A DNA stretch of 64,000 nucleotides from Phytophthora hibernalis (lineage: Eukaryota; Oomycota; Peronosporomycetes; Peronosporales; Peronosporaceae), in assembly GCA_012656075.1 (NCBI GenBank), contig JAAKBF010000010.1, positions 124,001 through 188,000 on the forward strand, written 5' to 3'. Shown one piece after another: positions 42,946-52,841 of this stretch (position 1 is its first letter; each line of letters opens with the position of its first letter). Below the pieces are notes generated by a model that saw only the letters and a list, made by a program, of their open reading frames with translations, did no database searches and was not told the DNA's origin. A program made the position numbers and the translations under genes.

Positions 42946-45272
42946 ATGCTCAAGAAGTGGCTCTTCGCCGTGTGCTGCACTGCTCTGGGGCTCGTGCTAT
43001 CGACTGCTACCGACGATCTTGACGCTCGTGCCAACTCCATCGTCGAGAGTTTCACGGACGAACAAGTTGTGGGGCAGCTTGCCCAAGTCGCCATCTTCTC
43101 CGTGCTGAACGAAGACTATTCACTCAACGAAGACCTGGTGCGCTACTACGCCAAGCTCCACGTCGGGTCATTTTTGACGACCCCGTTCACCAACGGCCCC
43201 AACGAACTGACAGGTGCGGTAGGCTGGAACGTTGCCGAGTGGCGCGACATCATCACTCGGATCCAAGACATCGTCCTGGAGGAGAATGACGGCATCCCGA
43301 TGATCTACGGCATCGACTCGGTGCACGGTGCTGGCTTCGTGCTGAACACGACGCTTTTTGGTGCTCAACTCAACGGTGCCGCCACGTTCAACCCCGATCT
43401 CGTGTACGAAATGGGCCGTGTTACTGGACAAGACACACAAGCTGCTGGCATCCCCTGGGTGTTCGGCCCTATCCTCGAGATCGCCAGCAACCCGCTGTGG
43501 GCTCGCACCTATGAGACGTTCGGTGAGGACCCACACCTCGTGTCCGTGATGGCCGATGCTGTTATTCGCGGACTCCAGAGCAACAACCAGACCGCTGCAT
43601 GCATGAAACACTTCGTGGCCTACTCAAAGACCCCTACTGGTCACGACAAGGACAGCGTCCAGATCTCGGACTTCGACCTGTTGAACTACTTTGTGCCGCC
43701 GTTCAAGGCAGCTATTGACGCAGGTGTCATGACGACCATGGAGAACTACATTTCCATCAACGGTGTGCCCACGATCGGGAACCACAAGATCCTCCAGCAA
43801 CTCCTGCGTGAAGATCTCACTTTCGACGGACTAGCCGTGACCGATTTCGGCGAGATGGGATCCCTCAACTCATTCCACCGCGTCGCGCGAACTGTCGATG
43901 AAGCTGTTCGTATGTCGTACGCGCACACGGGGATTGACATGAGCATGGGAGTTGGCGACGTTTACTTGAACAGCACCAAGCTCTTGCTTAAGGAAAGCCC
44001 CGAGTACTTCGATCGTCTCAAGGAATCTGCGAGGCGTATCATCAAGACCAAGCTCAAGCTGGGACTTTTCGACACACCCGTTCCGGGAACAGATGACGTC
44101 GCCAAGGTTCGTAATGACCTTGACGTCGAGAAGTCTCTGGAGATGGCACGCGAATCGATCGTGCTACTGCAGAACAACGACAGCACACTGCCTATCTCGA
44201 GCTCGTCTTCGGTGTTCCTGACGGGTCACTCGGCCCACAACATCGGTAACCAGTGCGGTGGATGGAGCGTCAGCTGGCCTGGTTACACGGGTAACGAGCT
44301 TTTCCCGAACGGCATTTCCGTGAAGGAAGGCATGGAGGCGATTGCTGGTGACAAGGTGACCTACTTCAACGGTCTCGACTCGGACGGTAACTACTCCGAG
44401 GCCAACATAACCACAGTCAAGCAGTACGCTAGCCAAGCCGAGTACACGGTTGCCGTCATTGGTGAACACCCGTACGCTGAGAAGACTGGTGATATCGATG
44501 ATCTTGCTCTTCCTGCAGGCCAGATTGCGTACGTGAAAGAACTTGCGTTGACTGGGACCAAGGTGATCGTCGTTCTGTTCGAGGGCCGACCGCGTCTGCT
44601 CGGAGACCTCCGGAGAATGTGCACGCTGTCGTGAATGGCCTACTGGCCTGTGAGCAGGGCGGCAAGGCAGTGGCTGAGATCCTCTACGGACAAGTGAACC
44701 CGAGCGGCCGCATGCCAATCACCTACCCGAAGGATGCTGGTAATGTCATGATTCCATACAACCACCGCGTTTCGACCCAGTGCTCCGACTCGGACTACTG
44801 CGAGATGCAATGGGACTTCGGCACGGGACTCAGCTACACCGACTTCACCTACTCAGACCTCACGGTCAGCAAGACCAACGTCACGTCCAGCTCCGACTCC
44901 ATCGACGTGTCCGTGATGGTGACGAACTCTGGTAGCGTGACCGGCAAGGAAACCGTGATGCTGTTCCTGACGCAGCCCTACCGCTCGATCTCGGTGCCAG
45001 AGGTGAAGCAGTTGAAGAAGTTCTCGAAGGTCAGCCTGGAGGCGGGTGAGGCACAAACGGTATCGTTCACGCTGACGGCAGACGACTGGAGCGTGTACTA
45101 CCCGCAGATCGGCAACGGTTTCAAACAGGTTGCGGAGGACACTGACTACGTGATCGCGATCAAACCGGAGACGGACTGCGATGTGTACAACGAAACTGCT
45201 GCGGCAAACCCACTGTGCGCGACGTTCACGCTACAAACCGGCGACTACCCGTACGGTGTATTGCTGGGATAA
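42946..45272 (+). CDS. Secreted GH3 beta-glucosidase (one frame break)
   Basis: A signal peptide (MLKKWLFAVCCTALGLVLST) leads a glycoside hydrolase family 3 protein of about 775 residues. The N-terminal barrel has GIPMIYGIDSVHG, FGPILEIASNPLWARTYETF, GEDPHLVSVMADAVIRGLQ and the nucleophile region LAVTDFGEMGS (Asp). The second domain has VLLQNN and SGGWS-like CGGWSVSWPG, and a fibronectin III-like tail includes TVSFTLTADDWSVYYPQIG. It should release glucose from beta-glucans or cello-oligosaccharides outside the cell. At about 44609-44612 one C is missing from CTCCCGG; the frame stops at 44634 although homologous sequence resumes at once (NVHAVVNGLLACEQGGKAVA). A broken paralogue lies at 56.7-57.8 kb. 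Confidence 0.88.
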
Positions 45273-45977
45273 GCCGATGGAGTTGTTGCGATGCAGCCAT
45301 CATATAACTTGGTTGTGTGGCTGAAAACAGGAAGTATGTAGTTCGCTCTCTGTAAGTTGAAAATAAAACAGTTTTGTTGTTGATACATGTTTCAATTGTT
45401 TAGTAATACTGAAGTACTAATACTGATTTACTGTACTACGGGTACGTACATGTACCGGTAGTATCGTTTTAATAGTATATAGTTTAATTTCATTGCTAAT
45501 ATTACACAGCTTAGTATTTTGGTAATTATATTAATCTTATTTTTTACTAACGCATATTATTAATAAAGTATGTCGACTGCTAAACACACATACGAAATTA
45601 TTTACTACAGTAGTAAAAATCTAACGCTTCGGTTGATCACAATTTTTTGTGAGAAGCAGCAAGCCTGTATGCTTATCGGTACCATATGTTGATGTAGAAA
45701 TGGAAGGCTAATAGAGGGAAATTGGACCAAATTCCCACACCTTACCTTTTCTAAGAATGACATTTGACATCCAACTTTCGGTATGAAAATGACCCGAGTT
45801 TGTGGGTAAGAGGTGACTTTCGAATAGTAAAGTGGATTCGTAGCTGGTTCAGCACATGTGCCTAACAAACAAGCTGGCGAAGAAAAAGCGTAGTCTACTC
45901 CGTTAAAGCAGAGATTGGTCATGTTTTACAGGTTAAATGTTCACATCAGTCATGCCCCTTCAGGGACTATTTTACTC

Positions 45978-46067
45978 ATGCTGCAAGTAACTGAAGGACT
46001 TGAACGCATGCTTTCGTTACAATTTTAATGCTGCAAGTAACTGAAGGACTTGAACGCATGCTTTCGT
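45978..46067 (+). repeat. 40-bp perfect direct repeat
   Basis: The same 40 bases (starting ATGCTGCAAGTAACTGAAGG) occur at 45978-46017 and 46028-46067, separated by 10 bp. No function is apparent. Confidence 0.9.
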
Positions 46068-46363
46068 CTCATACATTTACTAAATGGTGTCAAATGTAAA
46101 TCACAGAAAAACAAAGACTTATGTGTGGTGCAAAAAAATAATATACCAGCTACTTCTAGGGGCTGTTAATGCTTCACTAGATTTCATCGACGACCGAGGA
46201 CCGTTTGTATTTGCTCCAGCTTTTTACCGGGACAAGAAAGGGGTTGCAAGGTACAGCTGCAATAATACTGACTTCCAGCTCTTACTGTACATGTAATTTA
46301 CCAATACTACATGTAAAAAAAACACCCGCGCAGAGATTTCACCTGCTTTTCTGTTCACACTGG

Positions 46364-46510
46364 TCACTCTTTGTCTCGCAGCATGTTGACAACAGTGTCA
46401 GCGATGGCAAGCGAGGCCGTAAGACCCGGCGACTCGATACCGCAAAGATGCACAAGGCCTGGAACGCCGTGCGTGTGTTTATCCTGGTGTTTTTGATCGT
46501 GATAAACGTT
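46364..46510 (-). pseudogene. C-terminal fragment of an L-2-hydroxyglutarate dehydrogenase-like FAD enzyme
   Basis: The minus strand encodes VPGLVHLCGIESPGLTASLA followed by IADTVVNMLRDKE and a TGA at 46364. The GIESPGLT(A/S)SLAIA end is a hallmark of L-2-hydroxyglutarate dehydrogenases (DAO superfamily). Nothing homologous is seen upstream, so only about 45 residues survive. It is probably a stray exon or duplicated gene end. Confidence 0.6.
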
Positions 46511-47205
46511 TTTTAGCAACAGTACTCTCGATTACCTTGACAGTGGAGTTGTCGGCTAATATATTAGTTACTACAGCATTGTACTGTATTCTGCACTCAA
46601 AATGACTCAATTTGGCCGCAGCACTTGCCAGTACGAGGCGATATTAGTAAGAAACACTTCCAACCTAACATTTGGCCAAATCATTCCAGTACAAATACCT
46701 TAGTTTTCCCTCACCTTACCTTTTTAAGAGTGCCTTTCATACCACGATTAGCTTAATAGTGGGCCTGCCTTTAATGAAGAGCATAACGCTATTTCAAGTA
46801 TAATGCTCTGCCTTTCCGGCTACATATATATTAATAATCTTAGTTGACGTGACGGTAACTCAAGTAATCGTAGTTGACGTGACCTTTGTCTCTGAACTTT
46901 ACCGGTATTTAGGCAATCACAATGCAGATTTGGCCTTTCGCAGCGCCGTAAAAGGATCTCGAGCAACCGGCTAAGTGAAAACGACAAAAACATTGCAAAA
47001 CAATTACAGTAGGGATACAGTGCATGTATTAATACCGGTACTGTCACTGTGGGAGTAGCGCAACCATCGATTACACTGTACATCCCTGCCAAGAGTCAAC
47101 CGGATCGTTTATCGGATGAATGCTACATGAGCATGCATAATACACACTGGTAACGAAGTACTGTACTGTACTATATACCGATAGACGGCTTGTGCTGTCC
47201 AAACT

Positions 47206-47219
47206 TCATTTCTCAGTTC
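47206..47219 (+). promoter_or_regulatory. Oomycete-type initiator element of the effector gene
   Basis: TCATTTCTCAGTTC matches 12 of 14 positions of the initiator core, 41 bp before the ATG at 47261. Confidence 0.5.
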
Positions 47220-47260
47220 CTCCCAGAACGCCGAACCAAGGAACAACAACCAAACGGAAC

Positions 47261-48001
47261 ATGCGCGTTTCCATGATCGTCGTGTTGGCCGTTGCAACAA
47301 TTCTCGTGAGCCCCGCGGTCGTGCAGTCTCACATGTCGAAAGGCTCCCTTTCGAAAACGAGTGCAAACCTGCCTGATGTGTTTACCACTGACAAGAATGA
47401 AAGAAAACTTTTGAGATCGAATCTTGAAGTCAACATTGTTGAAGGCGATAGTGGTGACTATACGAATGCTGAAGAGAGGGCTCTACCTGGTACGTCGAAG
47501 GTTGTGGAACTGGCGTCGAAGTTCAGCATCTCCCAAAAGTTGTCCAACATGTTGTTGTTGAAGGCCAGCAAAACTCCGAAGAATGTTTTCAAGATGCTAA
47601 ATATCGGGAAGGCCGGCGAGAAGCTTCACGAGAACCCAAAGATCCTGCAGTGGTTCCGCTACGTTACGTCTTATCGAAACGAGGGCCACTCGTTCTATGA
47701 TTATGAGGTATACTTCATGTTGGTGGAAAAGCTGCCAGAAGCGAAGGTGGCAACACTGTTGCAGTCGCTGAAACGAGTCCCAGACATCGATCCTCTTGCG
47801 ACAAAGGTGGAGCTTGCTCAGTTCGGGAGATGGTTTGATCGCAAACTAAAACCAGATGATGTTGCAACGAAGGTGTTTGGGCTGAAGAGCGGCCTTTCAA
47901 CGGTATTGCCAAGCACTGACCCGAGATTTTCAATCCTGACCGACTATACGATCGCTTTCGCAAGACAGGCACAACGAGAGAGACGGTTCTACGGTCAATG
48001 A
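47261..48001 (+). CDS. RXLR-like secreted effector candidate with degenerate motif
   Basis: A single exon encodes 246 residues. Residues 1-23 form a signal peptide (MRVSMIVVLAVATILVSPAV, then VQS). At residues 47-52 the sequence is ERKLLR, where the canonical RxLR would be; the fourth residue is Leu and Arg follows one later, so the motif is degenerate. A perfect EER is at residues 71-73. The C-terminal part is helical with a tryptophan in NPKILQWFRYV and a GRWFDRKL segment, consistent with WY-type effector folds. Such proteins are secreted during infection and act in or on host cells. No target can be inferred. The start is chosen because it opens the signal peptide; an earlier in-frame start at 47192 lies upstream of the initiator. 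Confidence 0.8.
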   Translation: MRVSMIVVLAVATILVSPAVVQSHMSKGSLSKTSANLPDVFTTDKNERKLLRSNLEVNIVEGDSGDYTNAEERALPGTSKVVELASKFSISQKLSNMLLLKASKTPKNVFKMLNIGKAGEKLHENPKILQWFRYVTSYRNEGHSFYDYEVYFMLVEKLPEAKVATLLQSLKRVPDIDPLATKVELAQFGRWFDRKLKPDDVATKVFGLKSGLSTVLPSTDPRFSILTDYTIAFARQAQRERRFYGQ

Positions 48002-48450
48002 TCTCTACAAAGTTCGGCACAAGTGGCCAGTAACACAGACTACCTAGCGTGTACCGGTTTAACTGGATTAAAGCTTTTCCGGCAGACGCCGGTTTAAAGA
48101 AATTGAAAATAGAAACATGAGATCCCACGCAGCTGTGTCGCGATTTATTCATTGGTTATGCGTCTAAGAACTCGTACGGCTTTGCTAGGAAGATCCCCTG
48201 CAGCGAGAGACACGAGTTCATGCATGGTTATTTTTGAAATAAAATAATTTTCGTCGGTCTATTTATGTAGTTAACTTCATTTAGGTGCGAAAAAAACAAT
48301 TGCTCTCTCACCGAAGTCTGCACAAAGCCGCACCAAAACGTCTCATGTGTTGTTGAGAAGCATGCAGCTTTATCAGTTGTAGTGGCCTCCTGGTACGCAT
48401 TCCGGCGCTAGCGATGCTGCGCCACGTGGCCCTGGTATCCCTATACTCGG
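48002..48450. other. Flank between effector gene and Copia remnant
   Basis: No gene supported. It contains the effector 3' flank and AT-rich sequence. Confidence 0.5.
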
Positions 48451-51400
48451 ATTGGGCTTTTGTGGTGGCGCAGGGTGTGTCACGGCCTGATCGAAATAAA
48501 ACGAATGATCTACCCTAGGATTCCAGAGCGGAAGTCCGAACCACTTAAAGTCTTGGTGATGGACATCTGCACGGTGAACGAGACCACACCGGAAGATTTC
48601 ACCATGCTCCTGCTGGTCATTGGTGAGGCAACGAGGTACAAGTGTGTGTACCTGCTCGTAAGGAAGGGTCAGGCAACGTGGTATATTATGGTGTTGCTAA
48701 GACGACTGCGTGTACAGCTACCTAAACTATCTGTTTCGAGACTGCACTCGGACCAAGGTGGTGAATTCATGAGCAACGAATTGAGGGACTACTGAGCGAA
48801 GTATGGAATCACGCAGCAGTCACCAACGCGTACTCACCCCAGGAAAACGGCATCATCGAGCGGGTGAATGGCATTGTGACGCCATGAGTGCGGGTCATGC
48901 TGACGGCCACGCACCTGCCAAACACGATGTGGGGAGAAGCTCTGTGTCACGTGGTAACGACACTCAACTGGATGCTGACGACTGCAAGTGGTTCACTGCT
49001 GATGGGAAATACGTGGAGCACTTGCTAGAAAATGCCTACAACTAGGCTGATCATGTACTGCCTGAGACTTTATCTGTTGCGAGGATCAAGACAAGCATGG
49101 AAATGTACCTGCCAGAGTGGGACTCTGCAAATACTGCACCCGAAAACCTGCTTGAAGTAACGCTTCTGGATGGTGCACCGCTGGCTCCCCCAACCAGGTT
49201 TCAGTGGGAGTGCATCATCTGCCACTCCCGAGATTGCTGCCGGAGTTGAGCCGTTGGCTGGTACTGCATTGCCAGCCGCCCTGCCAAAACCTACCAACTC
49301 TACTGTGGAACCTACTGTGGTGACCAAGGTAAAGAAGCGACGCAAGCGAACGTCGTGCAAGAATGTGGTGGAGAAGGAGGTCACTGGATTTGAACTCCAG
49401 CCTCCTCCAGTTGAACCCTGCATGAAGCGTCCACGAAGGACACATAACCCCAATGTTCGACTACTCGACTACGTGGTTGCGCATGTGCAGGCTACTACAA
49501 ACATCGAGATCCCTAATACATACAAGCAAGTACGTGCGAGTAAGTGCTGGCCGCAATGGAGAGCTACCATGCTGGCGGAACTTCAGTCCCTGAAGGGACA
49601 CAAGACCTGGAAACTTGTACCGCGCAAGGTGGCCAAGTGCATCAAAGTCATCACTTACACATGGGTATTTGCAGTAAAGCGAGATGAGTGTGGTCGCATC
49701 AAGCGATTCAAGGCCCAACTCGTGATCCATGGGTTCAAGCAGCAGCTTGGGATCAACTACTCTGAAACATATGCACCTGTGATATGATTCGAAACGATAC
49801 GTGCAGTATCTACTATGCAGTGCAACGAGGCTGGGAAGTGCTACAATGACGGCGTTTCTTTGTGGAGATATGTACGAACTCATTTTCGTTTAGCAGCCAC
49901 CCGGCTTCCAAGTTGACGGACCCGGAATGATTTGCAGATTGCTGAAGAGCATGTACGGGTTGAAACAAGCACCGAACATTTGGAGTTGCACACTTCATGC
50001 GAAGATGGTGGCGATGGGCTCGAGTGTATCGACTCAGACTACGGTCTGCGGGCACTGAAGAAGAACGCTGAATCGAAGCTGTTATTAACGGTTTACGTGG
50101 ACGACCTACTGCTGATGGGGCCGCGTGAGCTAAGTTGTTGCTTCCCTGGAGGAAACATTCGAACTCACAACGATGGGTACTGTGAAGTACATATTCGGAG
50201 TAAAGATCCTCATTGATCGACCGCGTCGACAGATCGTGTACAGCCAACGACAATATGTGCTGGATGTGTTGAAGAGGTTTCACACGGAAAACTGCAACGG
50301 CTGCGCCACGCCTGAAGCAACTACTCTGTCAAAGGCTGATGTGCCAGCGACAAAAGAATATCTACCCTACCGAGAGCTAGTTGGTGCCCTTCAGTACCTG
50401 GCCAGCGCTTCGAGACCAGACCGTGCTCATGCTACGAGACACTGGTGTGGTGTAGGGAAATCCAGATTTTGGGTAATCCTACACTAGGGATGCCTAAGCT
50501 AGACCAGTGGGTACATCGCACTCAAGAGGATCAAGAGGGTACACCACGCCAAGTGGGTACACCGCCAAGTGGATACATCGCACTCAACAGGGAACGGATT
50601 TAAACGGGAATCGCACTTAGCCGGACTCAGCGAAGGACGGACTCAGCGATGGACGGACTCGGCGATAATCGACTCGGCGAAAGTTGGACTCGGCGAAAGT
50701 CGACTTGGCGAGAAAATGCCTCGAGGGAGATATACCAACTGGGGGATAAATCAGGATCTGGGCGAAGATTCGCCGAGAGGTATGAAAACAGCTCGACCCC
50801 AAGGGATGGATGGAGCTGAGCGAAGAGTCGCAGGGAGATCTGTAACGACTCCATTTCATTAGATATTTGTATAGGACCGATAGAAGAACATAGGGAAGAC
50901 CCCGAAGGGGTTCTCCAAAGACATAGAGATAACAATCAGAGCAGAATCTTCTAAGTCCAAGAACAGCGTACACTTTTCCGGTAAGTCCCTGCGTGGGCTG
51001 GATTATGTCTGCCGTCGTTCCCCGAGAGGCATAGCTTGTAGGGGGCCGTCTGGTAGCGCCAAGAGATCAAGGTCGGCCCGGGGTGGGCACTTCTCGCTAC
51101 CAAGCGAAGACAAGCCTCGTCGATTCGACGAGCCGGTGGGTCTGCACAACCCAGGACACCGTAACCTCCTAGCTGGGCGTAATCTGCGCCTGGTGACCTG
51201 TAAAAGCGCTCGCGCGCTGCCGTCCATCCTTTGGTGAGGGCACAGGGTTTTGCACGGAGACTGCCCCGCTCAGGCGAGTCTCTGGAGAGTTTGAAACTTG
51301 GTACCCGTCGGGAACAACACTCAACTGAACCCCGGCTGGGGCGAACCGCAAAGGGAACCGACAGGAACCCTGCGCCAGCCCAACATCGCCGACCTGACTC

Positions 51401-52297
51401 GGCGAATTGTTGTGCTGTTGCGTGGAAGCCAAACTGACGACGTTTTCTGTGAATCACAACACCACACTGGGGAAGTATCTGCTTGCTACGACCGCACTAT
51501 GCTGATGGCAAGCGAGTACTTCGCTACCTGAAGTCGACGAGCAACTACGGTTTGGTGATGAAAGTGCAGGGCAAAAGTGACGTAACTATCATGCGCTACT
51601 CAAATGTAGACTATGCGAATGATCCTGTTGATCGACGCAGCGTCAGTGGCTATGTGACCATGCTTGACACCAATGTGATCGCGTACGCCTCTAGGAAGCA
51701 AGCTATCAACGCGCTCAGTACTTGTGAAGCTGAGTACGGAACTTGCTGTGGCTTGCTTGTCTATGCAGAGAGCTTGCGTGGAAACATCCTGTACCACTGC
51801 TACGGGGGACAACCAAGGAGTAATTGCGCTGACGGCGAAACCTGGGAAACATTTAAAGGCAAAACACATTGACAACAAGCACCACATGGTGCGACGCAAC
51901 GTGGAGTTGAAATTGCTGACAAAGAAACACATTGGCACCGAGGACGTGGTGGCGGACATCATGACCAAGGCGCTTGCAGTCATCAAGTTCAAGCGCTTTC
52001 GCAGAGCGATGAAAGTGCAACATATTGTACTTGGTGAGGACCCTACAAGTACTTCTGCTGTACCTACGGACTCTACGATGAGTGTTACTGCTATTGATAC
52101 GAGTGTTGTGTCTGTGGAACGGTGCTAATGCGGATGAGCAAAGCTGCTGGATGGACTACTGTCTAGTGAGGACTATGGATTGCACTACCTTTGAGATTAC
52201 GGTGGGAGCTGTGGAGCAGTGCTGGTTGCCTGCGTGTGTGTGGTTGCGCGTGTGTGATCGCGTCGCTGCGGCCCTCACTGCCGAGATCAAGTGGAAG
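48451..52297 (+). mobile_element. Degenerate Ty1/Copia retrotransposon, pol region
   Basis: Reading plus-strand frames in order: integrase (VLVMDICTVNET; SRLHSDQGGEFMSNEL, 48549-48795), a long linker, reverse transcriptase (TYTWVFAVKRDECGRIKRFK; YVDDLLLMGP near 50093-50125; GCATPEATTLSKADVPATKE), a nested solo LTR (50446-51466), then RNase H (KRVLRYLKSTSNYGLVMKVQ; TMLDTNVIAYASRKQ; DNQGVIALTAKPGKHLKAKH; IGTEDVVADIMTKAL). Gag and protease are missing upstream, and stops interrupt all domains. It ends just before an LTR at 52298. Confidence 0.82.
50446..51466. mobile_element. Nested solo LTR or similar insertion
   Basis: The 1,021-bp insert begins TGTGGTGT and ends ACACCACA, i.e. 5'-TG...CA-3' with 8-bp inverted tips. 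It is flanked by CTGG on both sides as a 4-bp target duplication. Removing it and one CTGG restores a continuous Copia reading frame (ATRHW into LLRPHYADGKRVLRYLK). Inside, 50618-50720 has a tandem run of GACTCGGCGA-like units; no coding domain is seen. Confidence 0.75.
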
Positions 52298-52841
52298 TGT
52301 GAGATATGAGCCTGCGTTGGCCTGCAGGGCCACTGTAGCGCCAGCATCCTGAGTCCGACAACCTGTGTGAGCCCAAGATGCTGATGCTGTCTTCAAGGAT
52401 GCTGCCTATTCTACGGACTATCCTGCGCATGCTGCTGCAGACACACGACATCATTGCACTGCGTGCTCAATCGAGTGCCGCTCAACACGCCGAAGAGTAC
52501 AAGACATGCAGACTATGCAAGACATGCGACTACCACCGTAGGTTACGGACGGCCGCGATGGTGAACTATCCCTATGACTATGTTGCTGTATTGAATTACT
52601 TGGTGTTTGTATCTGCGAAATACATCATTGCGAGCTCATGGCGTGGCTGCTCCTGCTCCTAACTACAGAATCTGCAGCGTCTTGCGCACACTGCAGGAGC
52701 GAGAAGCAGCCCGCCGGAAGCACAGCATTCCTGTCGAAGCTTTGCCCGATACTTACGGGTTTACTTTCTTTATTGATTTATATCTAACTACAGTCCAACG
52801 AAGTGCTGCACCACTGCAATCACTGCAATGGCCTTTTGCAT
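52298..52841 (+). repeat. Copia LTR, plus orientation
   Basis: It starts TGTGAGATATGAGCC directly after a purine-rich stretch. The first 225 bp match 56184-56410 in the same orientation, and 52555-52841 matches 55800-56080 in reverse. The sequence breaks off at 52841 into minus-strand Copia DNA. Confidence 0.65.

Larger units (their letters stand above)
45273..47205. other. AT-rich intergenic region
   Basis: This contains the 40-bp direct repeat and the L2HGDH-like fragment listed separately. Otherwise only short frames are seen, such as a 105-codon minus-strand frame at 45605-45922 without recognisable features. Confidence 0.5.

Noticed and set aside
45605..45922. 105-codon minus-strand frame with cysteines
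   Set aside because: AT-rich spacer, no signal peptide, no initiator, no similarity I recognise.
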